A stretch of 64,000 nt of DNA from Saitoella complicata NRRL Y-17804 (taxonomy: Eukaryota > Ascomycota > Saitoellomycetes > Saitoellales > Saitoellaceae): the NCBI RefSeq assembly GCF_001661265.1, contig NW_017567001.1:124001-188000 (forward strand), in the 5' to 3' direction. The notes under the pieces were generated by a model that worked only from the letters and a program-made list of their open reading frames with translations, made no database searches and was not told the origin of the DNA. The translations under genes and the position numbers were made by a program. Below, in pieces: positions 25,221 to 35,543 of the stretch; within the stretch, counting starts at the first letter, position 1, and the number at the start of each line of letters is the position of its first letter.

Positions 25221-26520
25221 ATGGTGAGTCGAAATGCCATTCCTAACCTCTCCTCCCGTGGTCGCATGCAGCTCGTCTGCTTTGCGGCGGCTCTGCGTTG
25301 ATCTCGCATTCTCTTGCATTGCTATTCTTTAGCTCATGAATGATTATGAATCTGGCCTCGGCCTACATGGTTCTCATTCGCGGAGGATGGAAAGGTGTCA
25401 ACATCGTGGATACATTGCACGGTTTCTCTGATCCGTATCCAACCGACCAGCCTAACCGCGTACCACGATGGCGCACCGTCCCATCCTCTAGGATGCCCGC
25501 AAGGGAATGAGGAGTAAATCTTCTGCATCCGCACTGCTGAGTCTCCGTCCCTTTTCGTTCCTGTTCGCAAGAGCTTGATCGAGAAGGCGAGACTGTAGAA
25601 AACACGATGAATTGGATTGGGAACAATTGTTTGAGAACTTGTTCTGACCATTGTCTGTTTTCAATGACACAGCCCGCCCCCAAAGGAAAGAAGGTCGCCC
25701 CTGCTCCCCTCTCCAAGGCTGGAGCCGCCAAGACCAAGGCGCCCAAGAACCCTCTCATTGAGAAGCGTCCCAAGAACTTCGGTATCGGTACGTTGATTCC
25801 ACTTCTCTCGTCGATCGTGACGGAGACTAACAACCTGATATAGGTCAGGACATCCAGCCCAAGCGCGACTTGTCCCGCTTCGTCAAGTGGCCCGAATATG
25901 TCCGTCTTCAGCGCCAGAAGAAGATCCTCAACATGCGCTTGAAGGTTCCCCCGGCAATTGCTCAGTTCCAGAACACCTTGGACAAGAACACCGCCACCCA
26001 GCTCTTCCGTGTCTTGAACAAGTACCGCCCCGAGACCGCTGCCGAGAAGAAGGAGCGTCTTACCGCCGAGGCTGCTGCTCAGACTGAGGGTAAGGACAAG
26101 AAGGACGACGGCAAGAAGCCCTACTTCGTCAAGTACGGTCTCAACCACGTCGTCTCCTTGATCGAGAACAAGAAGGCTTCCCTCGTCCTCATCGCCAACG
26201 ACGTTGATCCCATCGAGTTGGTCATCTTCTTGCCCGCTCTCTGCCGCAAGATGGGTGTTCCTTATGCTATTGTCAAGGGTAAGGCTCGTCTCGGTACCGT
26301 CGTCCACAAGAAGACCGCTGCTGTCGCTGCCTTGACCGAGGTCCGCACTGAGGACAAGGACGAGCTCGCTAAGCTCGTCTCTGCCATCAACTCTAACTTC
26401 ACCGAGAAGTTCGAGGACTCCCGCCGTCACTGGGGTGGAGGTGTCATGGGCCCCAAGTCCCAGGCTGCTACCCGCAAGGCCCTCAAGGCTGCTGGTGCCA
26501 CCGCCACCACCTCTGCTTAA
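25221..26520 (+). CDS. RPL8: 60S ribosomal protein eL8 (L7a/L8)
   Basis: Exons 25221-25223 (the start codon alone), 25673-25787 and 25844-26520 join in frame to 264 aa. Introns are 449 and 56 nt; the first has donor GTGAGT and acceptor ACACAG. The protein begins [16 protein letters not shown], then [19 protein letters not shown], and contains the L7Ae-type RNA-binding core [19 protein letters not shown] with [18 protein letters not shown]. Length fits eL8 (yeast 256 aa). It is a structural protein of the large cytosolic ribosomal subunit. Strongly biased codon use (Lys AAG, Arg CGC/CGT) fits high expression. An intron directly after the ATG is common in fungal ribosomal-protein genes. Confidence 0.96.
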
Positions 26521-26817
26521 ATGCATTGAGGTAGTGTAGGCGAGTGAATTTTGGGGGGTTGTTCTACTTCGCGACAGCTTGTAGCTATGGTGATGTAGTT
26601 CAATCAAAAAATCATTTGTTCATGACTTTCGGGTTTTGCTGTTTGTACTTCTGGGGATATCTGGCGTTTACTTTGCCTTCAATTTGGATCTTTGTTACAC
26701 TTGTGTCTCCTGTCGTCCAATTCAATCTTTTGAAGTCTGCTTCGCATTTCTCCTGTTCATCTCGTGATCTTCAAGTAATCATAACACTTAGTCGGTCACC
26801 CATACCATAGCAATATC

Positions 26818-28627
26818 CTATTCCAATTTAAGATCGGCTACACCATGCGGAATCTCAACCTTCCTAACGTCAACCCCATCAGCCAACTCCTTCTTCGCCG
26901 GCATGCCTCCAACTCTCATCAGCTCCGCGGCCTTACTAACAACTGGATCGTAGCCAACACTACAAACAGCAACAACCTCCTCCCCCTGACAATAGAACGC
27001 CGCCCACTTCTTATCCTCGAATGAACCCTGATAGACGATATCATCGAACCCGCCCTGCGTGTTACCACAATACCGGACTTGGACGCCCTGTGCAGACCAG
27101 AAGTAGGGAACGTTGGTGAATGGCTTCGGCTCCGGGAATTCCTTTGAGAATGGGGAGGAGATATGGCGGGCTACGGTACGGCCGTGGTTCATCGCAACAT
27201 CCCAGTGCTCGATACGGATAGGGTCACCCTTGGCTTTTCCTGTGTGTCCGATATAGGGGAATGCGGCGATATCACCGATAGCGTAAACGTCCTCTACGCC
27301 CTTTACGCGGAGGAACTCGTCTACTTCGACACCGCCATCTTTGCGAAGGTTGAACGCGGAGGAGGATTCGAGGAATTTGGTAGCGGGGGCGACTCCGACA
27401 CCGAGGATTACGACGTCGGCGGGGATGGAGGTGCCGTCTTTGAGGAGTACGGCGGTGGCTTTGTTGCCTGATGTCTCAGCTTTCTCTACTTCCTTTCCGA
27501 GTTCGAATTTGACGCCCTTTTCCGTGTGTAGGCCCTGAATGAACTTGCCAACCTTGGGACCGAGGATGGTTTCCAGAGGAGATGACTCCATCCCGATGAC
27601 GGTGACGTCGTGGCCTTTACCAGAAATACAGCCAGCGAGCTCCATACCGATGAAGCTCGAGCCGACGATCACGACCTTCTTCTTCTCCTTCTCGGCGTCA
27701 CCGAGGGCTTTGGTGATGGCGTCCGCGTCTTGGATGTAACGGAGAGTATAGACGTTGCTCGCGTTGAAGCCGTACATGGGGAGACGCTTGGGGATACCAC
27801 CCGTCGCGAGGACGAGGGTGGTGTAGGAGAGGGACTCGCCGTTTTCCAGGGTGATCGTGTGACCGGATGGATCGACGGCCTTGACGGTGGAGCCGAGTTT
27901 GATCTCGATATCGAGATCCTTGAAGAAGTCAGAGGAGCGAAGTGCGACCTTGCCCTCGTCCGTGATCAGAGCCTTGGAGAGCTTGGTACGGTCGATGGGC
28001 AAGTATGTCTCCTTGCTAACGACGGTAATCTTCCCAGGGTAGCCAAAGCTCCTCGACCCCTCGACGACACCTGTGGCACCAGATCCACCACCGACAACGA
28101 CGAGGTGCTTGCTGGGATCCTTGGCGCCTTTTGCGATGAAGGTCGGTGGATGTTGGTTCTGGGTGAGGGACTCCTGTGTTGCGGAGATGAAGATCTCGTT
28201 GTCCTTGATGGTGACGGGGTAAGTTTTCAACGCGTCAAGAGCGGGAGCGTCTTCAATATCACCGGTATCGACACGGAAACAAGCACCATGCCACGGACAA
28301 ACTGTACAACGTATGTCAGCCAGACGTCTTGCAAACTGAATGTACTCTTGTACCTAATCGACCGTCGGGGCTCAACACTCCGTTCTTCAATGGAGCACCG
28401 TAATGCGTGCACTTCGGCGCAGTAGCATAAATCTTTCCCTTAACTTTCATCAACAAAACCTTCTGCTCTCCTCCGATCGTGACCTCCTTCTTCTGCATGT
28501 CCTTAATCTCATCAGCGTAACCGACACGGAACTGTTGGAGGCCTGCCTCTGAAGACATGCTGCGATAGATGATGGATGAAGTTCTTGTTAGTGATCTGGG
28601 GTTGGATAGACGGAGACGGGTGAGCAT
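26818..28627 (-). CDS. Rieske-domain FAD/NAD(P)H reductase, AIFM3-like
   Basis: Exons 28627-28354 and 28301-26818 join in frame to 585 aa. An Arg/Ser-rich leader (MLTRLRLSNPRS...) resembles a mitochondrial presequence. Next is a Rieske [2Fe-2S] domain with ligands Cys73, His75, Cys93 and His96 (CTHYGAP...CPWHGACF). The rest is a pyridine-nucleotide disulphide reductase fold: FAD motif VVVGGGSGATG, NAD motif VVIVGSSFIGMELAG, and the FAD-closing VEDVYAIGDIAAFP. This matches AIFM3/NFRL and related fungal aif1-like oxidoreductases. The redox partner is unknown. A second in-frame ATG at 28558-28556 (Met24) follows the leader and could give a cytosolic form. It is head-to-head with TDP1, 148 bp between start codons. 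Confidence 0.9.
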
Positions 28628-28775
28628 AAATTGACTGCTCGTCTGTTGTTATAGGTGGTGCAATGGGAGGATTTCTACTGGACGTCGCTCTGTTATACCC
28701 GCGCGACTTGGATCGAGATCTTCTACGTCATCACCAGCGGTAAGCAACCAGCATCCAGCAACTGGGACCGCAACA

Positions 28776-30281
28776 ATGAGCGACACCACAGACGACACAG
28801 ATGGTACAACCGATGGCGAGACTCCTCCTCCTCCAAGCAAGCGGCACAAATATTCAGTCTCTGACGCACAGAAGGTGCATATATCATCACCCTTCAAGCT
28901 CCTCAGCACACGCGACCTCCCGCCATCAGAGAACGTTGATACCATCACCCTATTCGACATCCTTTCAGGCCCCCTTATATCCTGCACATGGCAGTTCAAC
29001 TTCCTTTTCGACATACCTTTCATTTACTCCCACTTCGACCCCGATACGGCGGATGCATGCTGCATCAAGATTGTGCACGGCTTCTGGAAGACGGAGGATC
29101 CAACACGGCATACTTTATACGAAGAAGCAGAGAGGTACAAGAATGTCGAGTTGATTGCTGCGTACTTACCCGATCCTTTTGGTACGCATCATACGAAAAT
29201 GATGGTCGTCTTTAGGAGGGATGACACTGTACAAGTCGTTGTACACACTGCGAATATGATTGAGAAGGATTGGGGGAACATGACGAATGCGGCATGGTTG
29301 TCGCCGCCATTGCCTTTCAAGATTGCGGCGTCGCCGGCGACGTCGGAGTTCGAGGTGGATATTATGGCATATTTTGCTGCGTATGGGCGGGATCGGTTGA
29401 AAGCGCTCATGGAGGAAGTGAAGAAGTATGATTTCTCGTCCGTGAAAGTCACGTTTGTCGCATCGGTTCCGGGCAAGTTTACCACTACGTCTACGAAACG
29501 GATGTGGGGCATCGAACGCATGCGAGATGTACTCTCGCAAGCCCCATCAACACCCGACACTCCGTCAAGCAAGGACACAATCATCGGCCAATTCAGCTCC
29601 ATCGGCTCCCTAGGCCCAAAAGACACCTGGCTCGGCCCTTACTTCCACTCCGCCCTTTCCACCACCTCCTCCTCCACCCCCTCATCCAGAAAACCCCCAC
29701 TCAAACTAATCTTCCCAACCCCGTCCTCAATCAAAAACTCCCTCGAGGGCTGGTTTTCAGGAGGCTCCATCCACCTCCGCCTCTCCACCCCACAAATGCA
29801 GTCTCAACTGGAGTATATGCGGCCGATGCTATGTGATTGGCATGCAGTCGAGGCGGGAAGGGAGAGAGCTGCGCCTCATATTAAGACGTATATGCGGTTA
29901 AGTGAGGATGAGAAGAGCGGGGTGCGGGTTAAATGGGCACTCCTGACCAGCGCAAACCTAAGTAAACCAGCCTGGGGAACCCCCGTCGCCGGCCGAGACC
30001 CTGGTTTCAAGATCCAGTCCTACGAAGCCGGGATCTTGATCCATCCCGCTCAATATACCTCTTCTAATACCGTTATCGTACCGACATACAAATCTGATAC
30101 GGTGCCGGAGGAGGTAAAGGAGAGGTTGGTGATGGAAGGGGTGAAGGAGATCGTGCCGTTGAGGATGCCGTGGGATTGGCCGTTGAAAAAATATGAGAAG
30201 GCGGATGAGCCTTGGACGCCGGGACCGGCTAGGATGGAGGTGGATTGGCGGGGGATGCCGTGGCCGGGGTATGGGAGGTGA
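28776..30281 (+). CDS. TDP1: Tyrosyl-DNA phosphodiesterase 1
   Basis: A single exon encodes 501 aa. Both halves of the phospholipase-D-like active site are present: His139-x-Lys141 in THHTKMMVVF and His368-x-Lys370 in PHIKTYMR, the latter followed by the family motif LLTSANLSKPAWG. The N-terminus is a short acidic, Pro-rich leader with KRHK, a possible nuclear signal. The enzyme hydrolyses the 3'-phosphotyrosyl bond left by stalled topoisomerase I, clearing blocked DNA ends for repair. No intron is needed: the frame is open throughout and family motifs are in order. The last residues (RMEVDWRGMPWPGYGR) fit the usual C-terminal WxxDxxY/W-type end. Confidence 0.95.
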   Translation: MSDTTDDTDGTTDGETPPPPSKRHKYSVSDAQKVHISSPFKLLSTRDLPPSENVDTITLFDILSGPLISCTWQFNFLFDIPFIYSHFDPDTADACCIKIVHGFWKTEDPTRHTLYEEAERYKNVELIAAYLPDPFGTHHTKMMVVFRRDDTVQVVVHTANMIEKDWGNMTNAAWLSPPLPFKIAASPATSEFEVDIMAYFAAYGRDRLKALMEEVKKYDFSSVKVTFVASVPGKFTTTSTKRMWGIERMRDVLSQAPSTPDTPSSKDTIIGQFSSIGSLGPKDTWLGPYFHSALSTTSSSTPSSRKPPLKLIFPTPSSIKNSLEGWFSGGSIHLRLSTPQMQSQLEYMRPMLCDWHAVEAGRERAAPHIKTYMRLSEDEKSGVRVKWALLTSANLSKPAWGTPVAGRDPGFKIQSYEAGILIHPAQYTSSNTVIVPTYKSDTVPEEVKERLVMEGVKEIVPLRMPWDWPLKKYEKADEPWTPGPARMEVDWRGMPWPGYGR

Positions 30282-31539
30282 GGTTTCTCACGGGAACGAT
30301 GTTGATGTTGCTATATGCTAAATTGCAATTGGAGTAAGGGACAACAGGATGATGTGACATTTCACGCTCAGGCGCTCGGAGCATGTTTGGAGTATCGCTT
30401 AAACACACTGCAACGGTTTCTGCCTCGTCTTCTTCAAACCCCCTCCTCGAAAACCCAATTTCTCTGCATCGCCAGGGACTACTTCCCGGAAACCCGGTTT
30501 CCGTTATGTGGAGATATGGCAACATAACTCATTTCCGCCCTGAGTTATCTACACGCAGCAATGGTTGGGCAGGATTTTAAGGGGCTTCTGACATGAACGA
30601 GACCTACATTTGCTACAGTTCACCGGTATCGCCCGCTTTGTCGGATAGGGCGTCGCTTGCAGCAGGCATTGGCACAGATCAGTGGAGGACATGAACATGT
30701 TCAATTCACTGTCTGGATGCTATCACTCAATTACGCAAAACTCCTCGGTCTCAATTTGCCGCTGCAAAAGGAGCTCTCGACGTCGACGGACTTGGCATGA
30801 TCCCCATTGAGTACCTCGCCACCCTTACTTTCCCAATTTTGATTACCAAGAGACAGCTACACTTACGGATGCGTGCGCATTGACCTCCATCGACAGGGAT
30901 ATACGAACGCGCCTGCCACGCGCACACATGTCCACGCTCATATCGCCACGGCGCTGACCCAGAGTTTCGAACAGAGACCTACGTGCCACGTTAACACACC
31001 CTGAAATAAATCCCAGAACTCGATCAGGTGTCAATTAAGCATATCGATTTCCCCTGTCTAAATAAATAATCCGTAGCGTCGCGCGAGGTCCAGGTCGTAC
31101 GATCAGTCGAGCTCAGCAATTCATCTTGAGAGGTCCGATGATGGCTACCCTGCTTTCATGATCCCACCGTATTGTCGCCATATACCTGATACGGTAGATG
31201 ACAGCCAGTCGACCAATCCATAGTCACTCAATTTCCGAACGAAAATCACTCTGTTCGTGGCAAATTACCCTGTTTCAGGGTCGTGGCCCTGGAGAAAGCG
31301 GAGAGGACTTTGGTCGAGTGCTTATTGGAAGCTGGTTGGACTAAGGGTCCCCCTATCTAGGATGGGGCTATAAAGTCGAGGGTGGATCGCCCACCTCGGA
31401 GGGTTCTCCTCACGTCCTGATCGACATCGTGGTCCTACCCTGATCCTTTCTTTAACAACCTCCACCTTCGTTTCAGAACCTCGTCACACGACCTTGCTTT
31501 TTGCTACTTCACTCTCACACCTACACATATCAGATCAGA
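30282..31539. other. Gene-free 1.3 kb upstream of the SnoaL-like gene
   Basis: No coding frame with recognisable content. The right end is the promoter of the SnoaL-like gene: a TATA element and a pyrimidine-rich stretch before the start codon. Confidence 0.6.
31369..31375 (+). promoter_or_regulatory. TATA box of the SnoaL-like gene
   Basis: TATAAAG lies 165 bp upstream of the start codon at 31540, followed by a CT-rich run typical of strong fungal transcription start regions. Confidence 0.5.
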
Positions 31540-32397
31540 ATGGCTCCTCAGGGTGATGCTATCCCCGCCGACTCGGCCCCTGCTCCCGCTATCCCCGATT
31601 ACATGACCGACCCCAACGCAGTCCTCAAGGATCAGAACATCACATGGCGCAACAAGCGCGCTCCCGACTACACCAAAGTCAACGCCGAATTCGAGAAGAC
31701 GAAGACGACCAACCACGAGGCTGGATCCCTCCAGTGGCTCGTCCAGAACCTCGTCAAGAACTGGGAGAAAGAGGCATCGTACAAGACTGTCGCTTCCGAG
31801 TGGCGCACGATCGATCATGAGAAGTACACTTTCCACGTGAACGGTGGCCCCGGGATGACTGCCGAGGATATGTTGAGGCTCGGTACCTACAATGCCTTGT
31901 TGGGTGAGAAGCAAGTCGAGGGTGTCTATGATCCCAAGATGGAGGGATTCCAGGGTTCCCACAAGTTGTTCAAGCGCGTCATGCCCGTCTTCTCCTGGGA
32001 AGTCCTCGAGGTCTACTCCGGCCCTCCCGTCGTCGCCTTCAAATGGCGTCACTGGGGCCAAATGACCGGAAAGTACTCCACCAAGCTCCAGAACCCCCCA
32101 CGAAAGGTCACCGCCGAGGCTCACGGTGGTCCGATTGACATCGAGGGTATCACCGTCGCCACCGTCTCCGCTGACTTCAAGATCGAGAAGTTGGAGACGT
32201 TCTACGATCCCGCCGCTATCTTCGAGCAACTCGCGCTGAGGAACGATATGAAGACGGAGTACTTGAACGAGGATGGGACGCCAATGGCGGCGGAGGAGAG
32301 TGTTACTAGTGGGATGGAAAAGATGAAGTTGGTTAATGAGGCTATGGGGAGGTGTCCTTTCAGGCCTGGAGCCGCTGAGGATCTTGCGAAGAAGTGA
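31540..32397 (+). CDS. SnoaL/NTF2-like 'pathogen-related' protein
   Basis: A single exon of 285 aa, starting MAPQGDAIPADSAP (ATG at 31540). The body carries the landmarks of the plant/fungal 'pathogen-related protein' family: DYMTDPNAVLKD, GSLQWLVQNLVKNWEKEA, NGGPGMTAEDML, LGTYNALLGEK, FKRVMPVFSWEVLEVYSGPPVVAFKWRHWG and LETFYDP. The fold is a SnoaL/NTF2-like alpha-beta barrel. The plant members were named from infection-induced transcripts; biochemical activity is unknown. No signal peptide or membrane span is visible, so it is probably cytosolic. Codon use is highly biased and the promoter has a clear TATA box, both suggesting strong expression (inference). Confidence 0.85.
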   Translation: MAPQGDAIPADSAPAPAIPDYMTDPNAVLKDQNITWRNKRAPDYTKVNAEFEKTKTTNHEAGSLQWLVQNLVKNWEKEASYKTVASEWRTIDHEKYTFHVNGGPGMTAEDMLRLGTYNALLGEKQVEGVYDPKMEGFQGSHKLFKRVMPVFSWEVLEVYSGPPVVAFKWRHWGQMTGKYSTKLQNPPRKVTAEAHGGPIDIEGITVATVSADFKIEKLETFYDPAAIFEQLALRNDMKTEYLNEDGTPMAAEESVTSGMEKMKLVNEAMGRCPFRPGAAEDLAKK

Positions 32398-33526
32398 GAT
32401 AAGAGAGGTTACTGTTACGTTTTTGGCGTTTTTGGATACCCTATATAGGATACTGCACTTATTTATCTTCTGTTCCACTCTCAATTGCAAGATACAGTTG
32501 CTATCACGGGCCTCCTCTTCGTTCACCTTAGGCCTCAGGTAAGCTGGCGGCGTGATAGCCGAACCCTACGCCGAAAAGCTTGACAGCCGATTTGTGCTGG
32601 AGTCCAAGTCAACCGGGAAGCGAAGTCTGGTTCTGATAGGGCTTCTATACCCGTGTACGAGAGGGTGTTTGGCTGTGCACCTCGAGGTATGATCACAGAT
32701 TCACGTTTATGTGCCGTCCGAGGTCAAGTTACAAACGCATGGAGGGAAACGAAATGCGCCTCTCAAGTTCCATCTCGCTGAATCGCAACAACCGCTGTCC
32801 GAGGACCGATGACTCCAGTTGCGCTTCCATTTATCTCACAACGTCAGAAGCCGGCTACGCCTACCAATCTGGGTATGGCTGGTCCTTGCATCACCGGCGG
32901 ATGCCCGGGACAAGAAACCTCCGACCCGCGGCCGCGATCGCGATCGCTATACTGTTCTGATTTAGCAAGTATGACAGATAACCTTAACCGGAACTACGGA
33001 GTCAGCGAATAAGACGACAGCCAAGCAGCATGACTCACGATCTCGATTACATACACCGCCTTCACTACACTAGTACTCCAATAAGCATAATTCCGGAGAA
33101 AAGTGGTGGACTAGCTGGGCCTAACCTTATTTTCGGGGCCGGTACAAATAACCGCTGCAAACCCCAACGTAAGGCCCTAGCGTCATACACCCCCCACTAT
33201 GAGTCAAGTGGCTCCAAAAAGTGTCCAACTTGCGCAGGGTTCCAAAAAAGTCACACGCCGACACATCATGCACTCATACATCGAGATACTTTAATCTTAC
33301 TGAGAGTAGGGTGCAGCCGTCGGTCGGGCCAATGAGTCAGCCGGTTAATGGAGGACGTTTGTTATGACGAGGAAGATCGCCGGGTTACGACAAGGACGAC
33401 GTATAAAGACACCTCGCTGCCCCACATGAGGGTTATCCACCAAGCAATTGCTCACTTAACAAACAGGTTTGACACCAGAACACCAACAGGGATCCAATTC
33501 ACAACGCAGCAAACGCAAGCAGTACC
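32398..33526. other. Gene-free 1.1 kb between the SnoaL-like and arrestin genes
   Basis: I see no supported gene, RNA gene or repeat. The right end is the arrestin promoter and leader. Confidence 0.6.
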
Positions 33527-35325
33527 ATGTCGGACCATAGACGTCGCAGCTCGGCCTCATCCTCCTTCTTCGCCCGCAGAGTATCCTCGACCACGACTAC
33601 CTCCTCCTCGACTCGTGTCTCTGAAAACAACAATGGCCGAGGAGTTTTGTCTTCCGCTGTCGCTCGAGTCCTCGGTGGGAAGCACTCCGCAAAGGTCCTC
33701 ATTGACGACTACAACCCTAAACAGGTCTACTCTCGATTTGACGAAATCAATGGTTATGTTGAGTTCACTCCAAATAGCCCAGTGGAGATTGAGAAAGTGA
33801 ACATCTTGTTGAAAGGTACCGAAGTCTTCCAGAGATCTTCGCGCCAAAGAATCGAAGCTGACATTCGGTACAGGCACCACGACGACATGGATTGCTACAA
33901 TGGACTACACCAACCGTACAACTGCTACGCACAAGGTATTTAACCCATCTCAGCCAATGTACTCGTCTTTTCACCAGGCTAACTACGGTGTATCAGTTCC
34001 TCCAAGTCGCCTGTCCCGTCGAGGAAACTCCCCAGGGTCCGGTGGACGGGCCCATCTCCTTCCCCTTCACCTTCATTGTACCACCGCAAATCCTCGCAAC
34101 AGCATGTGGGTGCGACAGTGACGTCCCCCACGCCTCCCTACCGCCCAGTATCAACGACCAGAAGGTCATTCCCACCGCCGGAGCTGACCTGCTACCGGAG
34201 ATGACAAAAGTGGAGTATGTCGTCAAAGTCCAATTCGTCTTGCCTGGCTACGAAAAGGACAGGAGTTTGATCATCGAGGACGAAAAGCATGTCAGGATCA
34301 TGCCTACGATGGATGGAGACGATTATGTAACTCCTCCATCATTCACCGAGGAGCAAGACAGGCAAGAGCTTTATACAACCGAGAAGACCCTTACGAAAGG
34401 CCTCTTCGGCAAGAAAGACGGGCACATCGTCGTACAAACAACTACACCCGGCCAACCAACCCTCCTCACCCTAGCCCACGGTGAATCATCCAAATCTCAA
34501 TACACAAACTCCATCCCCCTTTGCCTCTCCTACTTTCCCTCCACGGAGAAATCCTCGACACTCACAACCGGTTCACTTCCACCCGCTTTGACTTCGATTG
34601 AAGTTAACCTTGAATCACGTATGCGCTATGCCGTGAAGAAACTTAGCCTCGCCAGCTCGGGGACGACGGATCCCTATAACGCTTTCTGGAAGCGGGAGAG
34701 TGATTGGGCGACAAAGCATACCGTCTACCGCACGAACTCTGCCGGTTCGGGAGCGTGTGCGTGGACTGCGAATGCCGTCGGTAACTACTTCGATGATGTA
34801 GCTAGTGGACATGGAAGACAGTACGGGCACGGAGGATACACGGCAAAGATGAACATCCCCATCCCACTCCCCATGCTCGGAAAAATCCTCATCCCAACTT
34901 TCGTGGGATGCTTGATGGAACGAACTTATGCAGTCGAGATCAAACTTGGGTTCGCAGGCCGAAATACCGTCATCCTCAAACTCCCCGTTACCATCTCCGC
35001 CATCAAAGCCGGTGAAGGCGGGATGTGTCGTCGGAGGCGATGTAGTGCTGGAGTATCGGACTTCCCTATCTACGAGTCAGGCGAGTCGTCGACGGAAGAC
35101 GAGGGCGGGGGTGATGACCAAGGAGGAGGTGGAGGAGGTGGAGGAGGTGGAGGAGGAGGAGGCCGGCGTGGGGAGTCAGAGTCGTTGCTGCGTACGTTTG
35201 GGAGGTCGCAGACTGCGCCTGAGGAGTGTGGGGCGCTGCCGCCGTCGTATCGGCCGCCGGTGAATAGGGGTGTGGTTACGAAGGTGACGGAGATTGGGAT
35301 GGGGATTGCGGCTGCTGCCGAGTGA
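33527..35325 (+). CDS. Alpha-arrestin (ART-type ubiquitin-ligase adaptor)
   Basis: Exons 33527-33815, 33874-33935 and 33997-35325 join in frame to 559 aa. The model was chosen because it restores the arrestin-N core: YVEFTPNSPVEIEKVNILLKG, then TTTTWIATMDYTNRTTATHK, then FLQVACPVEE and ISFPFTFIVPPQILATACG. Both introns have CTGAC or CTAAC branch sites. Arrestin-C follows (MNIPIPLPMLGKILIPTFVG). The tail holds a run of about 14 glycines and a PPSY motif near the C-terminus. PPxY binds WW domains of Rsp5/Nedd4 ligases, so the protein probably directs ubiquitination and endocytosis of a plasma-membrane transporter. The Ser/Thr-rich N-terminus could be a phosphorylation platform. The cargo cannot be deduced. 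Confidence 0.87.
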
Positions 35326-35543
35326 GTAGCTCCATCAGCTCGTATTTGCCTACAGCTGGATGTTTTATGCGTTATAGACTGCTTTAATGTCTATGCTTTA
35401 ACCGAAAACCTAAGGACTTAAGTATTCCCACGCGTCTCTTCGTTTTCTCAGCAGCCAGCGAGGATGCTCTCTACTATAAAAGCTCGAGCCATTGAACGCA
35501 GTGGCCTGGACGGCTTAACTGCCTTTGTCAAAATTGCACAGGA

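Noticed and set aside
25363-26607. 414-codon minus-strand frame over eL8
   Set aside because: Spans exons and intron of eL8 in antisense; Leu/Gly-rich product typical of the complement of a highly biased gene.
33816-33996. Alternative reading of the arrestin gene without introns 1 and 2
   Set aside because: Read straight through, the first exon stops soon after. Only the spliced model restores the conserved Trp-containing strand and the THKFLQV junction.
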